Below are positions 40,136 to 48,138 of a DNA stretch of 64,000 bases, one piece after another. The position numbers were made by a program, and so were the translations under genes. How positions within the stretch are numbered: the stretch's first letter is position 1; every line of letters begins with the position of its first letter. Source of the DNA: VRUE01 sp963698085 (GTDB taxonomy: Bacteria; Actinomycetota; Thermoleophilia; Solirubrobacterales; 70-9); NCBI GenBank assembly GCA_963698085.1, contig OY969122.1, positions 1,612,001 through 1,676,000 on the forward strand. The letters run 5' to 3'. The notes under the pieces were generated by a model. That model worked only from the letters and a program-made list of their open reading frames with translations, did not search any database and had not been told where the DNA came from.

Positions 40136-40690
40136 ATGGCTGGCGAGAAAGGCTTCACCCTCTGGTTCACCGGGCTCTCCGGTGCCGGCAAGACGACGAT
40201 CTCGAGGCTGCTGGAGGGCCACCTGCGCGAGCGCGGCTCGAAGCTGGAGATCCTCGACGGCGACATCGTTCGCGAAAACCTCTCCAAGGGGCTCGGCTTC
40301 TCCAAAGAGGACCGCGATACGAATATTCGCCGGATCGCCTTCGTCGCCGACCTGCTTAGCCGCAACGGCGTGCCGGTGATCACCGCGGCGATCTCCCCCT
40401 ACGCGGAGATCCGCGACGAGGCGCACGAGCTGATGGGCGACCGCTTCATCGAGGTCTACGTCAAAGCCTCGGTCGACACCTGCGCCGAGCGCGACGTAAA
40501 GGGGCTCTACGCCAAAGCCTTCGCCGGCGAGATCAAGGAATTCACCGGCGTCTCTGACCCCTACGAGGTTCCCGAGAACCCCGACGTGGTCTGCGACACC
40601 GAAGGCGAAACGGCCGAGGAGTCGGCGCAGAAGTTGATCGAGTACCTCGAGTCGCGGGATCTGATCCCGGCGGCTGCCGTCACGGCGTAG
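40136..40690 (+). CDS. cysC: adenylyl-sulfate kinase
   Basis: Phosphorylates APS to PAPS. The 184-residue protein has P-loop GLSGAGKTT at 13-21, 'LDGDIVRENLSKGLGFSKEDRDTN' for APS binding, and 'VYVKASVDTCAERDVKGLYAKA'. It follows sat by 7 bp and ends the sulfate operon; a large inverted repeat begins 20 bp after the stop. Its presence beside an APS-type reductase suggests PAPS is also needed, for example for sulfation. Confidence 0.94.
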   Translation: MAGEKGFTLWFTGLSGAGKTTISRLLEGHLRERGSKLEILDGDIVRENLSKGLGFSKEDRDTNIRRIAFVADLLSRNGVPVITAAISPYAEIRDEAHELMGDRFIEVYVKASVDTCAERDVKGLYAKAFAGEIKEFTGVSDPYEVPENPDVVCDTEGETAEESAQKLIEYLESRDLIPAAAVTA

Positions 40691-40710
40691 GGATTCTGCA
40701 TGGCGAGCAG

Positions 40711-40834
40711 GGAGGGACGGGGTGTCCCTCCCGCTTGCTGGGTTTTTCGCCAGTAGAGCTGATGGCCGTGCCGAGGATGCCCGTTGGGGCGAAAAAGAGG
40801 ACGCCGCTTCACGGGAGGGACACCCCGTCCCTCC
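40711..40834. repeat. long inverted repeat, family A copy 1 (after cysC)
   Basis: Perfect 23-bp outer arms (40711-40733 and 40812-40834; ggagggacggggtgtccctc...) enclose a second pair tttttcgcc / ggcgaaaaa (40743-40751, 40788-40796). The copy at 62416-62539 after rpoC has the same plan, with matching changes in both arms. Some terminator function after cysC is possible. Confidence 0.85.
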
Positions 40835-40869
40835 TTGACGGACGCGGTCGATTCCCTAACCTGCGAGGG

Positions 40870-42081
40870 GTGAGGTGGGGGATCAGATTCGTGCTCCTCT
40901 CCGCAGCTTTTCTGTTGTTTCCCGCGAGTGCGGGGGCGGAGTTCTTTCGGCTGGCGGAGTTTGGGGAATTCGGGAGTGGGGCGGGGCAGCTCGACTCGCC
41001 TGCGGGGGCGGCGGTGAATTCGGATGGCGATCTGTTCGTTGCTGATAGCGGCAACGATCGGGTTGCGGTCTTTGCCGGGGACGGGGCGTTTTTGCGGGTG
41101 CTGAGCGGTGGGCTGTCTGGGCCGCGGGACCTGGCGCTCGACGATGACGGACGGGTCTTTGTCGCCGACACCGGCAACGATCGCGTCGCGGCTCTCGCGA
41201 GCGGAGGAGGCCTTCTCTTCGCCTTCGAGGAAATCGGCGAAGCCAAACTGGTCGGGCCGACCGGGGTCGCCGTCGCTGGGCCGCTTGTCTTTGTCGCCGA
41301 CAATGGCAACACCCGCATCGCCATCTTCGAAGACGACGGGGATTTCGTCGCTGACTTTCCCACGACCACGCCGCCGAAAGACGTGATCGTTGGCCCCGAA
41401 GGCAACCTCTACGTCCTGGTCGAAAAACGGGTCGAGGTCTACACCCCCGGTGGCGAACTCATCCGCTCCTTCGGCGACGAAGGGGTCGAAAAACTGGACT
41501 CGCCGACCGCGCTCGCCTTCGGCGAGGGGCAGGTCTTCGTCGCCGATGAGGCCGAACGCTCGGTCGAACGCTTTGCCCCCGGCGGCACCTGGCTCGGCGG
41601 CTTCTCCGTCGATTGGGACCCCACCGGGCTTGCCGTCGCCTGCCAGGGCAACATCTTCGTCATCGAGAAAGAGGTGCCCGTCGCTTCCGTCGAGCGCTTC
41701 GGCGAAATCGGCACCCCGCCGCCACCCTGTGCGGAGCCGCAGGCCGAGCCAATTCGAGTCTCGCTGATCCCGCTGCCGTCGAACCGGATCCGCTTCGCCG
41801 GCTTGGTAAAGAACCGCCGCAACGGCTCGGCGGTGCTGTTCGTGCGGGTGCCCGGGCCGGGCCGGGTGATCCTCAAAGGCAGGGGCGTTCGCAGGCTGGC
41901 GCGGAGCGCACGGCGGGCCATGCGCGTGCGGTTGCCGGTCAAGCCGAAGGTCCGGTTGAGGCATTTCCTCAAGCAGCACGGCAAAGGCAGGATTCGGGTT
42001 GAGGTGACCTTCAGGCCAACCGGCGGCGAACCCCGCACGATCGAAAAACCGATCCTGCTGCGGCGCAAGCGCGTCCGCTAG
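40870..42081 (+). CDS. exported NHL-repeat protein with basic C-terminal tail
   Basis: A 403-residue exported protein. GTG 40870 begins 'RWGIRFVLLSAAFLLFPASA', a signal peptide ending GAEF. Residues about 25-300 form six NHL-like blades ('GQLDSPAGAAVNSDGDLFVADS', 'LSGPRDLALDDDGRVFVADT', 'LVGPTGVAVAGPLVFVADN'). The C-terminal 110 residues are a strongly basic beta-rich domain ending LLRRKRVR. The frame is open upstream through the palindrome but that is not protein-like. Its stop overlaps by 4 bp the stop of the convergent ATPase gene. Related in plan to the NHL protein at 17.4 kb. Function unknown. Confidence 0.85.
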   Translation: MRWGIRFVLLSAAFLLFPASAGAEFFRLAEFGEFGSGAGQLDSPAGAAVNSDGDLFVADSGNDRVAVFAGDGAFLRVLSGGLSGPRDLALDDDGRVFVADTGNDRVAALASGGGLLFAFEEIGEAKLVGPTGVAVAGPLVFVADNGNTRIAIFEDDGDFVADFPTTTPPKDVIVGPEGNLYVLVEKRVEVYTPGGELIRSFGDEGVEKLDSPTALAFGEGQVFVADEAERSVERFAPGGTWLGGFSVDWDPTGLAVACQGNIFVIEKEVPVASVERFGEIGTPPPPCAEPQAEPIRVSLIPLPSNRIRFAGLVKNRRNGSAVLFVRVPGPGRVILKGRGVRRLARSARRAMRVRLPVKPKVRLRHFLKQHGKGRIRVEVTFRPTGGEPRTIEKPILLRRKRVR

Positions 42082-43238
42082 GAGCGAACCTCGACGAGGA
42101 GCTCCGCCAGGCCGATCGCCTCGACATTTTCGGCGAGCCGGAAGCGCTCCTCGCCGGCGTAGACGACGAAGGCGCGCTCTGGTTGCAGATCGGCCAGGGC
42201 AGAGCGCATCCCGCGTTCGATCTTGGGGGCCGAGGTGCGCTTGATCTCGATCGCCCAGACCCGGCCATCGGGCCAATCGAGCACCAGGTCGATCTCAGCG
42301 CCGCCACTGGTGCGGAAGAAGCTCGGCAGCGCGCGGTCGCCGATCGCCGAGAGCAGGTTCTCGATGATCATCCCCTCCCAGCTCGCTCCGACGACCGGGT
42401 GTCCCAGCAGCGCCTCCTTGTCCTCGATTCCGAGCAGCGCATGCACCAGCCCGCTGTCGCGTACGTAAACCTTCGGCGAGCGGACCAGTCGCTTGCCGAC
42501 ATTGACCAGCCTGGGTTGCAGCCGCCGCACCAGCAGCAGGTCGACCAGCAGATCGATGTAGCGTCCTATGGTCGCGCCGGTCACTTCGAGGTTGCGGGCG
42601 AGCTGCGCCCCGTTGAGCAGTCCGCCTTGGACATGGGCCAGCATGGTCCAAAGCCGTCCCAAGGTCTCGGCGGGGATCCGCGGCCCAAGTTCTGGAATCT
42701 CGCGCTCCAAGTACGTTCTGATGAAGTTTTTCCTCCATCGCATGCTGCCGCGGTCGCTTCGGGCAAGGAAGCTGTCGGGAAATCCTCCACGCACCCAGAG
42801 GTTGTCGAGTCGCTCAATGCCCACCTCGGTCAAGTCGAATGGGTTCAGCTCGACGAAGGAAATACGTCCGGCCAGAGTCTCGCCGGACTGGGCTAACAGC
42901 TCGAGTGCAGCGGACCCGAGTAGGAGAAATTGTTCGGACCGCTTTCCTTCTCGGCGCCGGGCGTCGATCACTCCGCGCAGCGTTTCGAATAGGCCCGGCG
43001 TGCGGTGGATCTCGTCGAGGACGACCAGCTCATCGGTGTGGTCTTCGAAGTAGAGATGAGGCGACCCCATCCGAGACCGGTCCGACTCGGACTCCAGGTC
43101 GAGATAGACCGCCGGACGACTCTTGGTCACTTCCAGCGCCAGCGTGGTCTTGCCAACCTGTCTCGGACCGATCAAAGCGACTGCAGGCGCATTTTCCAGT
43201 GACCAAGCCACTTCTGGGGCGATTCGTCTCTTAATCAT
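42078..43238 (-). CDS. AAA ATPase with DUF4143 domain
   Basis: A 386-residue ATPase of the AAA_14/DUF4143 group. Walker A is 'LIGPRQVGKTTLAL' at about 22-35, Walker B 'DELVVLDEIHRTPGLFE', sensor-like 'FLLLGSAALELL', then 'RISFVELNPFDLTEVG' and the C-terminal DUF4143 part ending in a nuclease-like motif 'EIDLVLDWPDGRVWAIEIKRT' (E-x-D...E-x-K), as in PD-(D/E)xK restriction-type folds. These genes are widespread accessory genes without a settled role. Upstream is a strong AT-rich dyad. The start ATG 43238 lies about 10 nt after a TATAGA box. Confidence 0.9.
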   Translation of the reverse strand: MIKRRIAPEVAWSLENAPAVALIGPRQVGKTTLALEVTKSRPAVYLDLESESDRSRMGSPHLYFEDHTDELVVLDEIHRTPGLFETLRGVIDARRREGKRSEQFLLLGSAALELLAQSGETLAGRISFVELNPFDLTEVGIERLDNLWVRGGFPDSFLARSDRGSMRWRKNFIRTYLEREIPELGPRIPAETLGRLWTMLAHVQGGLLNGAQLARNLEVTGATIGRYIDLLVDLLLVRRLQPRLVNVGKRLVRSPKVYVRDSGLVHALLGIEDKEALLGHPVVGASWEGMIIENLLSAIGDRALPSFFRTSGGAEIDLVLDWPDGRVWAIEIKRTSAPKIERGMRSALADLQPERAFVVYAGEERFRLAENVEAIGLAELLVEVRS

Positions 43239-43241
43239 CCA

Positions 43242-43272
43242 TGTAAATCTATAACAAGATAAAAGATTTACA
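43242..43272. promoter_or_regulatory. inverted repeat over the promoter of the DUF4143 ATPase gene
   Basis: tgtaaatct and agatttaca, perfect 9-bp arms with a 13-nt spacer, immediately before the start codon and covering a TATAGA -10-like box on the minus strand. Very AT-rich compared with the surroundings; a repressor site is likely. Confidence 0.55.
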
Positions 43273-43291
43273 AGGATAAAGATAGGAGGCG

Positions 43292-43357
43292 GGTAGTCAC
43301 CCGAACGGGCGGATACTCAGAGCGGGCGAAGCCCGCGAGTTCGGGTGGGGGACTACC
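43292..43357. repeat. inverted repeat, family B copy 1 (end of PHP gene)
   Basis: Outer arms ggtagtc+acccgaac / gttcgggt+gggg+gactacc (15 bp, one 4-nt bulge) flank a 43-nt core that contains the hairpin gcgggc-gaa-gcccgc. The core recurs at 44215-44257 with one difference, inside quite different outer arms. The right arm supplies the stop codon of the PHP gene. Confidence 0.85.
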
Positions 43358-44168
43358 GGCCCTCTCGCCTAGGTACTTGCGGCTCCCCAAGTCCGTAGGT
43401 GTCGTACGCGCCGAACTTGGCGAAGGTCTTGTGCGTCGGCCCGTGGTAGTCGGAGGAGGCCGTTGGGATCAGGCCGAGCTCGTCGCAGAGCTCGAGCAGG
43501 TGGGCAGTTTGCTCTTTGCTGTGGGTCGGGTAGAAGGTCTCGATCCCGTCGACGTCGAGGGCGCGGATCAGCTCGTCGACCTCGTCCGGCTCGGAGATGT
43601 CCCAGTAGGGGTGGGCGACGACGGCGACGCCGCCGGCCTCCTTGATCACGGCGACGGCCTGCTCGGCGGTCGGCCAGCGCCGCGGCACGAAGGCCTTGGC
43701 CCCGGGCACCAGGTACTGCTCGAAAAACGGTCCGAGGTCACCGGTCGCCCCCGCGGCGCGAGCGATATGCGGTCGCCCGATGGAGAGCGCATCCCCGGCC
43801 TCCCTCACCGCATCCTCCAGATGAAGGTCGAATCCCTCCCCCCGCAGTTTCTCCACGATCTCGCCGGCCCGGGAGACCCGCTCATGCTGAGCCCGCTCAC
43901 AAGCCGGAGCGATCCTCCCCAGATCGACCCAGTACCCACAGATATGCAGGTCTTCCGCGTACTCGTGCACGCAGGACATCTCGATGGCAGGAATCAGCTC
44001 AATCCCCTGCTTCTCGGCAGCCTGCATCGCCTCCGGTACTCCGGCGATGGCGTCGTGGTCGGTCAGCGCGAGAGTTGTAACCCCTGCTTTCGCAGCTTCC
44101 AAAACGACCTCGGCGGGGGGGAGCTGGCCGTCCGAGACCGTCGAATGCGCTTGAAGCTCAATAAGCAC
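43353..44168 (-). CDS. PHP-domain phosphoesterase
   Basis: A 271-residue metal-dependent phosphoesterase. The PHP signature histidines are 'LQAHSTVSDG' near the N terminus, 'ALTDHDAIAG', 'IPAIEMSCVH', 'VVAHPYW' and 'PTASSDYHGP'. It resembles TrpH/YciV-type 3',5'-nucleoside bisphosphate phosphatases; the substrate is not certain, though a link to PAP removal after sulfate assimilation is attractive. GTG 44168 is chosen because the upstream frame enters the palindrome. The gene is bracketed by the two family B inverted repeats, the first of which encodes its stop. Confidence 0.88.
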   Translation of the reverse strand: MLIELQAHSTVSDGQLPPAEVVLEAAKAGVTTLALTDHDAIAGVPEAMQAAEKQGIELIPAIEMSCVHEYAEDLHICGYWVDLGRIAPACERAQHERVSRAGEIVEKLRGEGFDLHLEDAVREAGDALSIGRPHIARAAGATGDLGPFFEQYLVPGAKAFVPRRWPTAEQAVAVIKEAGGVAVVAHPYWDISEPDEVDELIRALDVDGIETFYPTHSKEQTAHLLELCDELGLIPTASSDYHGPTHKTFAKFGAYDTYGLGEPQVPRREGR

Positions 44169-44196
44169 GACGGCGCACCCTAATGGGCCTGGAGGG

Positions 44197-44276
44197 GGTG
44201 ATGGGGACACCCCTGAACGGGCGGATACTCAGAGCGGGCGAAGCCCGCGAGTCCGGGCAGGGGTGTCCCCATCACC
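44197..44276. repeat. inverted repeat, family B copy 2 (between PHP and biotin carboxylase genes)
   Basis: Perfect 19-bp outer arms (ggtgatggggacacccctg and its complement at 44258-44276) around the same 43-nt core as 43303-43345. It occupies most of the 138-bp divergent intergenic region, so it would be in or next to both leaders. Confidence 0.88.
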
Positions 44277-44306
44277 TCTCCTGCGGCATGAATAGACTGC
44301 GCCGCC

Positions 44307-46067
44307 GTGTTCGAGAAGGTGCTGATAGCCAACCGCGGCGAGATCGCTATCCGGGTCGCGCGGACCCTGAAGGAGATGGGCATCGGGTCGGTTGCCGTCT
44401 ACTCCGAGATCGACCGGGATGCCCCACATGTTCGCGAGGCAGACGAGGCGTTTCTGATCGGCCCCGCGGTGCCGGCGGAGAGCTACCTGAACATCGAGAA
44501 GATCATCGCGACCGCGAAGGAGGCGGGCGCCGAGGCGATCCATCCCGGCTACGGTTTCCTCGCCGAGAACGCCGATTTCGCCAAGGCCTGCGCGGACGCC
44601 GACATCGTCTTCATCGGCCCGCCGCCTGAGGCGATCGAAGCGATGGGCTCGAAGACGCGGGCACGCGAGATCATGGCCGAGGCCGGCGTGCCGATCGTTC
44701 CTGGCGCGACTGAGCCTGCGAAGGATCTCGATGCAGCCAGGAAGCAGGCTGAGGATGCCGGCTATCCGGTTGCCTGCAAGGCCGCCGGTGGCGGAGGGGG
44801 TAAGGGCTTCCGCGTCGCGATGACCCCGGACGAGCTCGAGGAGGCCTTCGAGGGCGCCGCCCGCGAAGGCGAGAAGTTCTTCTCCGACGATCGGGTCTAC
44901 GTCGAGCGCTACCTCGAGGACCCGCGCCACGTCGAGGTCCAGGTGCTGGCCGATTCGCACGGCAACGTGATCCACCTCGGCGAGCGCGATTGCTCGATCC
45001 AGCGCCGTCACCAGAAGGTGATCGAGGAGGCGCCCGGCCCGCAGGTCGACGCCGAGATGCGCGAGCGGATCGGCAAGATCGCCACCGACGCGGCCGCCGC
45101 GGTCGGCTACCGCGGCGCCGGCACGGTCGAGGGGATGCAGGTCGGCGAGGAGTACTTCTTCCTCGAGATGAACACGCGGGTGCAGGTCGAGCACTGCGTG
45201 ACCGAGATGGTCACCGGCGTCGACATCGTCCGCGAGCAGGTGCTGGTCGCCGCCGGCGAGACCTTGAGCGTCGCCCAGGAAGACGTCGAGCTACGCGGGC
45301 ACGCGATCGAGTGCCGGATCAACGCCGAGGCTGCCCACAAGAAGTTCGCCCCGGCGCCGGGAGCGATCAGTTCATACCGTGAGCCCGCAGGACCGGGCGT
45401 GCGGGTCGACTCCGGGGTCGAGGCCGGCTCCGAGGTGACGCCGATGTACGACCCGATGGTCGCCAAGCTGATCGTCTGGGACGTTGACCGCGAGCACGCG
45501 ACCAGGCGCATGCTGCGAGCGCTCGGCGAGTACGAGATCGGCGGACTGACCACCCTGATTCCCTTCCACCGCGCGATCCTCACCACCGAGCAGTGGGCCA
45601 AGGGCGAGACCTGCCGTGACCTAATGGAGGATCGTGAGTGGCTGAAGACGACGGCACCGCCGGCGACGGAGCCACCAGAAGCCCCGGAGGGGGCCGAGCT
45701 CGTCGCCCGCGACTACAAGGTCGAGGTCTCCGGCAAGCTCTTCGACGTCAAGGTGCTAGGAGAGGCTGTCGCGGGCAACCCCGGATCGGCCGGCGCGGTT
45801 GGCAAGAAGCCGCCGAAGCGCGAACGCAAGGCGAGCGGCGCAGCGAGCGCCTCCAGCGAGTCCCTTCCCTCTCCGCTACAGGGCACCGTCCTAAAGGTCG
45901 CCGTAGAGCAGGGCGCGGAGGTCGCCGAGGGCGACCTCATTTGCGTGATCGAGGCAATGAAGATGGAGAACGAGATAGCCGCCCACCGCTCCGGCAAGGT
46001 CACCAACTTGAACGTGGCCGAAGGGGCGGCGGTCTCTTCAGGGGACATACTCGCCACGATCGAGTAG
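44307..46067 (+). CDS. acetyl/propionyl-CoA carboxylase alpha chain (biotin carboxylase-BCCP fusion)
   Basis: Carboxylates biotin with ATP and bicarbonate. The 586-residue protein has the biotin carboxylase N domain 'LIANRGEIAIRVARTLKEMG', the ATP-grasp glycine loop 'KAAGGGGGKGFRV', 'HVEVQVLADSHG', 'EMNTRVQVEH', then a C-terminal biotinyl domain with Lys in the EAMKMEN motif. A Pro/Lys-rich linker (about 470-515) joins them. The carboxyltransferase beta subunit is not in the window. GTG 44307. It starts 31 bp after a family B inverted repeat and its stop merges with the next one. Confidence 0.94.
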   Translation: MFEKVLIANRGEIAIRVARTLKEMGIGSVAVYSEIDRDAPHVREADEAFLIGPAVPAESYLNIEKIIATAKEAGAEAIHPGYGFLAENADFAKACADADIVFIGPPPEAIEAMGSKTRAREIMAEAGVPIVPGATEPAKDLDAARKQAEDAGYPVACKAAGGGGGKGFRVAMTPDELEEAFEGAAREGEKFFSDDRVYVERYLEDPRHVEVQVLADSHGNVIHLGERDCSIQRRHQKVIEEAPGPQVDAEMRERIGKIATDAAAAVGYRGAGTVEGMQVGEEYFFLEMNTRVQVEHCVTEMVTGVDIVREQVLVAAGETLSVAQEDVELRGHAIECRINAEAAHKKFAPAPGAISSYREPAGPGVRVDSGVEAGSEVTPMYDPMVAKLIVWDVDREHATRRMLRALGEYEIGGLTTLIPFHRAILTTEQWAKGETCRDLMEDREWLKTTAPPATEPPEAPEGAELVARDYKVEVSGKLFDVKVLGEAVAGNPGSAGAVGKKPPKRERKASGAASASSESLPSPLQGTVLKVAVEQGAEVAEGDLICVIEAMKMENEIAAHRSGKVTNLNVAEGAAVSSGDILATIE

Positions 46068-46189
46068 GGGTCGGGGTCTTCTCGCCCTAGCCTCCCCACG
46101 GCACCGCGGAGAGAGGTTTGCCGCGAAGCGGCTCCAGATTTCACCGGCCGAAGGCCGGTGATAGGCGTAGGCGAGGAGACCCCGACCCC
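46067..46189. repeat. long inverted repeat, unpaired family C (between convergent carboxylase and sulfatase genes)
   Basis: 20-bp outer arms (ggggtcggggtcttctcgcc and its complement, one G-T) enclose two hairpins with gaa loops: gccgc-gaa-gcggc (46120-46132) and caccggcc-gaa-ggccggtg (46142-46160). It lies between two stops and could end both transcripts, but is far larger than a usual terminator. Confidence 0.82.
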
Positions 46190-46196
46190 TGCCTGG

Positions 46197-48038
46197 CTAG
46201 CGTTTGCCGCGTTCTTTTTCCCGCCGTTCCTTTTCCCGTTCCCGTTCGCGTTCCCGGATTTCCTTCTGTTTTTTGGCGCGGAGACGATTGAACTCCGTCC
46301 GGGTCAGCGGCAGTTTCGGCGTCACTTCCCGACAGCCGCGGCCGACGCAGTCGATGAAGCGGGTCATCTGCCGATGCAGGAAGTTGCGGATCGGGTAGAA
46401 GTTCGGCACCTTGGCGATGTTGTTGAGCTCGTTCGGGTCTTTGGTGATGTTGTAGAGCTCCTTCTCGCCGGTCGGCCAGGCGATGTACTTGTAGGGGCCG
46501 AGGCGGATCCCGGCGTAGTCCTTCGGCGGCGCCAGCAGCGAAGCGGTGGCCTTTGATCCCCGCGAGGCAGTCGCGACCGGGCCGCCCTTGGGTGCCGTGG
46601 AGATCGCGCCCTGCGCGTTGACGTCGCTGGTCTCGACGAAGGACTCGAAGAGGATCGGTCGCCGGCTGCGCAGTTCTGGATCACGCAGGTAGGGCACGAG
46701 CGAGCGACCGTCGAGGCTCTTGTCCGCGTCGACCCCGGCCAGCTCGAGGATGGTCGGCGCAACGTCGATGTTCGCGGCGAGCTCCCCGGTCGAGCTGCCG
46801 GGCTCGATCCCTGGTCCGCGGATCAGGAAGGGGAGATGCGTCGCCGGCTCGTAGGCGAGGAACTTGCCGCCGAGCAGGCGGTGCTCGCCGAAGAAGAAGC
46901 CGTTGTCGGAGGTGAAGATGACGTAGGTGTTGCGCAGCCGGCCCAGCTGCCCCAGCGTGCCGATCACCCCTTTGACGCCGTCGTCGATCGCGCGCAGCGA
47001 GTCGAGCTGCTTTTGGTAGTAGACGCGGTAGGTGCGCTTCTCGTTCGGCGAGAGGTGGGGGGCATCGCGGATGAAGCGGGGCTTGTCGCTGACGTTGCCC
47101 TCGTCGAACCCTTCGGAGCGGTCGTGGGGGTGGCGGGCGCCCTTGAACCAGTCGTAGTGGCGCAGCGCCGGCTCGGGGCCCGCCGGGCGGCGGAAGTCCC
47201 CGTGTGGCGCGGTGTAGTCGAGCTGCAGGTAGAAGGGCTGCTCAGGTGAGGTGGCCAGCATCTCTTCCCTCGCCATCCAGTTGAAGATGTCGGTCGAGTA
47301 CACGCAGGGCCGCCCTTCGGCCGGTTCGAACGGACAGCCGGATTCGTCGCGCACGCCGTATTCGCGCGTTTCCCAGCTGCCGGGGTCGCCGTAGGCGTCC
47401 GGTTCGCTGAGCGCGCCGTTGTTGTTGAGCGTGTAGCCGTAGAAGAGATGCTCGGTGTCGGCCTTCAGCACCGTGTGCCAGGCGTCCCAGCCCGGCGGCA
47501 CGCTGGTGCCGTTGTCGTGGGGCTCGTCGCCGTAGCCGTTGAGGAACTTGCCGACGTGGATCGTGCGGTAGCCGGCGCCCTGCAGCCAGGTGGCGATGTT
47601 GTGCGAGGCGGCGGCGCGGAAGGAGAACCCGTAGTAGCCGCCGTTCGGCTGCACGTTGCCCTTGACGCCGTTGTTGTGGGCGTAGCGGCCGGTCAGCAGG
47701 CTGACCCGCGAGGGGCAGCAGAGGGGGTAGGGGACGTAGTAGCGGTTGAAGGTCATGCCGCGGTCGGCGATCAGGTCGAGCGTGTTCGGCATCGAGCGGG
47801 TCTCGGCGGCGCCGGGGAAGGCGCTGAAGGTCGCGTAGAGGCCGTCAAGGGTTTGGTCGTCGGTCTGGATCACGACGAAGCTCGGCGGCTCTTCGTTCGG
47901 GTTCAGCGGCGGTTCTTCCGCCTCCACCGCTCCCGCTTGCCCGACGCTCAGGGCAAGCGCGCAGAGCAGGCAGAGCAGCGCCGCCGCGCATGAGATACGG
48001 GCACGCAAAGACAGGCGGTTGTCGCTGATTCGATCCAT
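46197..48038 (-). CDS. exported sulfatase
   Basis: A 613-residue sulfatase that likely acts outside the cell on sulfate esters. Signal peptide about 10-37 ('ISCAAALLCLLCALALSVG'). The metal site starts with 'VVIQTDDQTLDG'; the formylglycine motif CCPSR puts the modified Cys at 107, followed by 'VSLLTGRYAHNNGV'. 'HVGKFLNGYG' and 'VIFTSDNGFFFGEH' complete the N-terminal core. A formylglycine-generating enzyme would be needed and is not in the window. The C terminus is an unusual run of alternating Arg/Glu then Lys (REREREREKERREKE). ATG 48038 chosen at the signal peptide. Confidence 0.93.
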   Translation of the reverse strand: MDRISDNRLSLRARISCAAALLCLLCALALSVGQAGAVEAEEPPLNPNEEPPSFVVIQTDDQTLDGLYATFSAFPGAAETRSMPNTLDLIADRGMTFNRYYVPYPLCCPSRVSLLTGRYAHNNGVKGNVQPNGGYYGFSFRAAASHNIATWLQGAGYRTIHVGKFLNGYGDEPHDNGTSVPPGWDAWHTVLKADTEHLFYGYTLNNNGALSEPDAYGDPGSWETREYGVRDESGCPFEPAEGRPCVYSTDIFNWMAREEMLATSPEQPFYLQLDYTAPHGDFRRPAGPEPALRHYDWFKGARHPHDRSEGFDEGNVSDKPRFIRDAPHLSPNEKRTYRVYYQKQLDSLRAIDDGVKGVIGTLGQLGRLRNTYVIFTSDNGFFFGEHRLLGGKFLAYEPATHLPFLIRGPGIEPGSSTGELAANIDVAPTILELAGVDADKSLDGRSLVPYLRDPELRSRRPILFESFVETSDVNAQGAISTAPKGGPVATASRGSKATASLLAPPKDYAGIRLGPYKYIAWPTGEKELYNITKDPNELNNIAKVPNFYPIRNFLHRQMTRFIDCVGRGCREVTPKLPLTRTEFNRLRAKKQKEIREREREREKERREKERGKR

Positions 48039-48138
48039 GAATACGTGCCGCCCGGGGCGCCGGGCCACTTACGGTCGAAACCGTCCCCCGAGGCGAAGTT
48101 GCGAAGCGAAACGCTAGAAAACGGTGAGGACGCCGCGG

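Noticed and set aside
40735..40869. Upstream extension of the NHL protein gene
   Set aside because: It would translate through the family A palindrome; the signal peptide begins at GTG 40870.
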